From contig JBJXFJ010000481.1 of NCBI GenBank assembly GCA_046154735.1, positions 1 through 15,045 on the forward strand: a DNA stretch of 15,045 nt. Direction: 5' to 3'. The position numbers were made by a program, and so were the translations under genes. The notes below the pieces were generated by a model. That model did no database searches, was not told the origin of the DNA, and worked only from the letters and a program-made list of their open reading frames with translations. The DNA comes from CAVXYC01 sp046154735 (GTDB lineage Bacteria > Chloroflexota > UBA6077 > JACCZL01). Positions 14,796 to 15,045 of this stretch are shown here, one piece after another (the first letter of the stretch is position 1; every line of letters begins with the position of its first letter).

Positions 14796-15045
14796 TCACC
14801 CCGCGGCCGAGATCACATCTGAAAGCACCTCGCCAATCATGATCGCCGTGAGATTGGTATTGGCATGTGTCACGGTGGGCATAATGGACGCGTCGGCCAC
14901 CCACAGGTTGGCCATGCCATGCACGCGCAAATGCTGATCCACTACCGCCATGGGATTTTCAGCCGGGCCCATCATGCATGTGCCCACCGGGTGCTGGTAG
15001 GTCTCTTGGGTACTGCGCGCATAGGTCGCCCAATCATCCTTCTCG
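14796..15045 (-). CDS. GMC oxidoreductase (choline/alcohol dehydrogenase-like), C-terminal fragment
   Basis: Only the last 83 residues are in the window; the gene continues beyond its end. Seen: QHPVGTCMMG with the conserved active-site histidine of glucose-methanol-choline oxidoreductases, VVDQHLRVHGMANLWVADAS, and the closing PTVTHANTNLTAIMIGE that packs on FAD. In the family the enzyme is about 500-550 residues, FAD-bound, and oxidises an alcohol to an aldehyde or ketone. This C-terminal region is complete with its stop codon. The N-terminal FAD-binding domain cannot be seen, so subfamily and substrate remain open. An in-frame GTG inside the fragment is not a start, since the motif continues upstream of it. 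Confidence 0.92.
   Translation of the reverse strand, partial: EKDDWATYARSTQETYQHPVGTCMMGPAENPMAVVDQHLRVHGMANLWVADASIMPTVTHANTNLTAIMIGEVLSDVISAAG

Noticed and set aside
14521..14937. 138-residue plus-strand frame across the inverted-repeat element
   Set aside because: It crosses a palindrome and is antisense to both the DUF1801 start and the GMC end; it is a by-product of GC-rich DNA.
1..15045. A CRISPR array, prophage, transposase, defence island or biosynthetic cluster
   Set aside because: No spaced repeats, integrase, transposase, phage structural, nuclease or assembly-line gene is visible in any frame.

Overview
The window reads as ordinary bacterial chromosome: moderately GC-rich, densely coding, with Shine-Dalgarno sites ahead of most genes. 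The content is mostly oxidoreductases and hydrolases of kinds used on organic substrates: an amidohydrolase, an LLM-class flavin oxidoreductase, an SDR, an FAH-fold hydratase/decarboxylase, a Rieske oxygenase and a GMC oxidoreductase. With the orphan NMT1-like protein and the MFS carrier this resembles environmental Chloroflexota (SAR202-like) or Tectomicrobia-type genomes. No rRNA or other taxonomic marker is present, so this placement is an inference from content only.

Layout. 18-1157 (+) amidohydrolase; 1207-2154 (-) LLM flavin oxidoreductase; 2450-4539 (+) hflK-hflC; 4619-5524 (-) NMT1/THI5-like binding-fold protein; 5525-6027 non-coding, perhaps with a decayed coding remnant; 6028-6846 (+) SDR, then 6898-7485 (+) an unknown membrane-anchored protein; 7486-7825 no gene seen; 7826-8632 (-) FAH-superfamily hydratase/decarboxylase; 8765-10288 (+) GT39/ArnT-like glycosyltransferase; 10515-11339 (+) siderophore-interacting-family flavin reductase; 11429-12694 (-) phthalate-dioxygenase-type Rieske oxygenase; 12844-14166 (+) MFS transporter; 14163-14585 (-) DUF1801 protein; 14796-15045 (-) C-terminal end of a GMC oxidoreductase that runs off the window. 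Strands alternate almost gene by gene, so most genes are their own transcription unit. Only hflKC is a clear operon.

Regulatory structure. Three convergent junctions carry a long perfect hairpin with no U-tract on either strand (1165-1199, 4556-4597, 11344-11385). A fourth junction (MFS/DUF1801) has overlapping stop codons and no room for one. A 14-bp perfect palindrome lies in the divergent region before hflK.

Function. Rieske oxygenase, MFS carrier, SDR, a signal-less NMT1-fold protein (the fold of 4,5-dihydroxyphthalate decarboxylase), an FAH-fold hydratase and an amidohydrolase are the enzyme classes of aromatic-acid catabolism. They are not in one operon, so joint action is only a hypothesis. 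HflKC (protease control), the glycosyltransferase and the SIP-family reductase look unrelated.

I found no CRISPR array, tRNA, rRNA, IS transposase, defence system or secondary-metabolite cluster. The most unusual structure is a 31-bp inverted repeat at 14644-14737, fully pairable only as minus-strand RNA and flanked by a 12-bp direct repeat.
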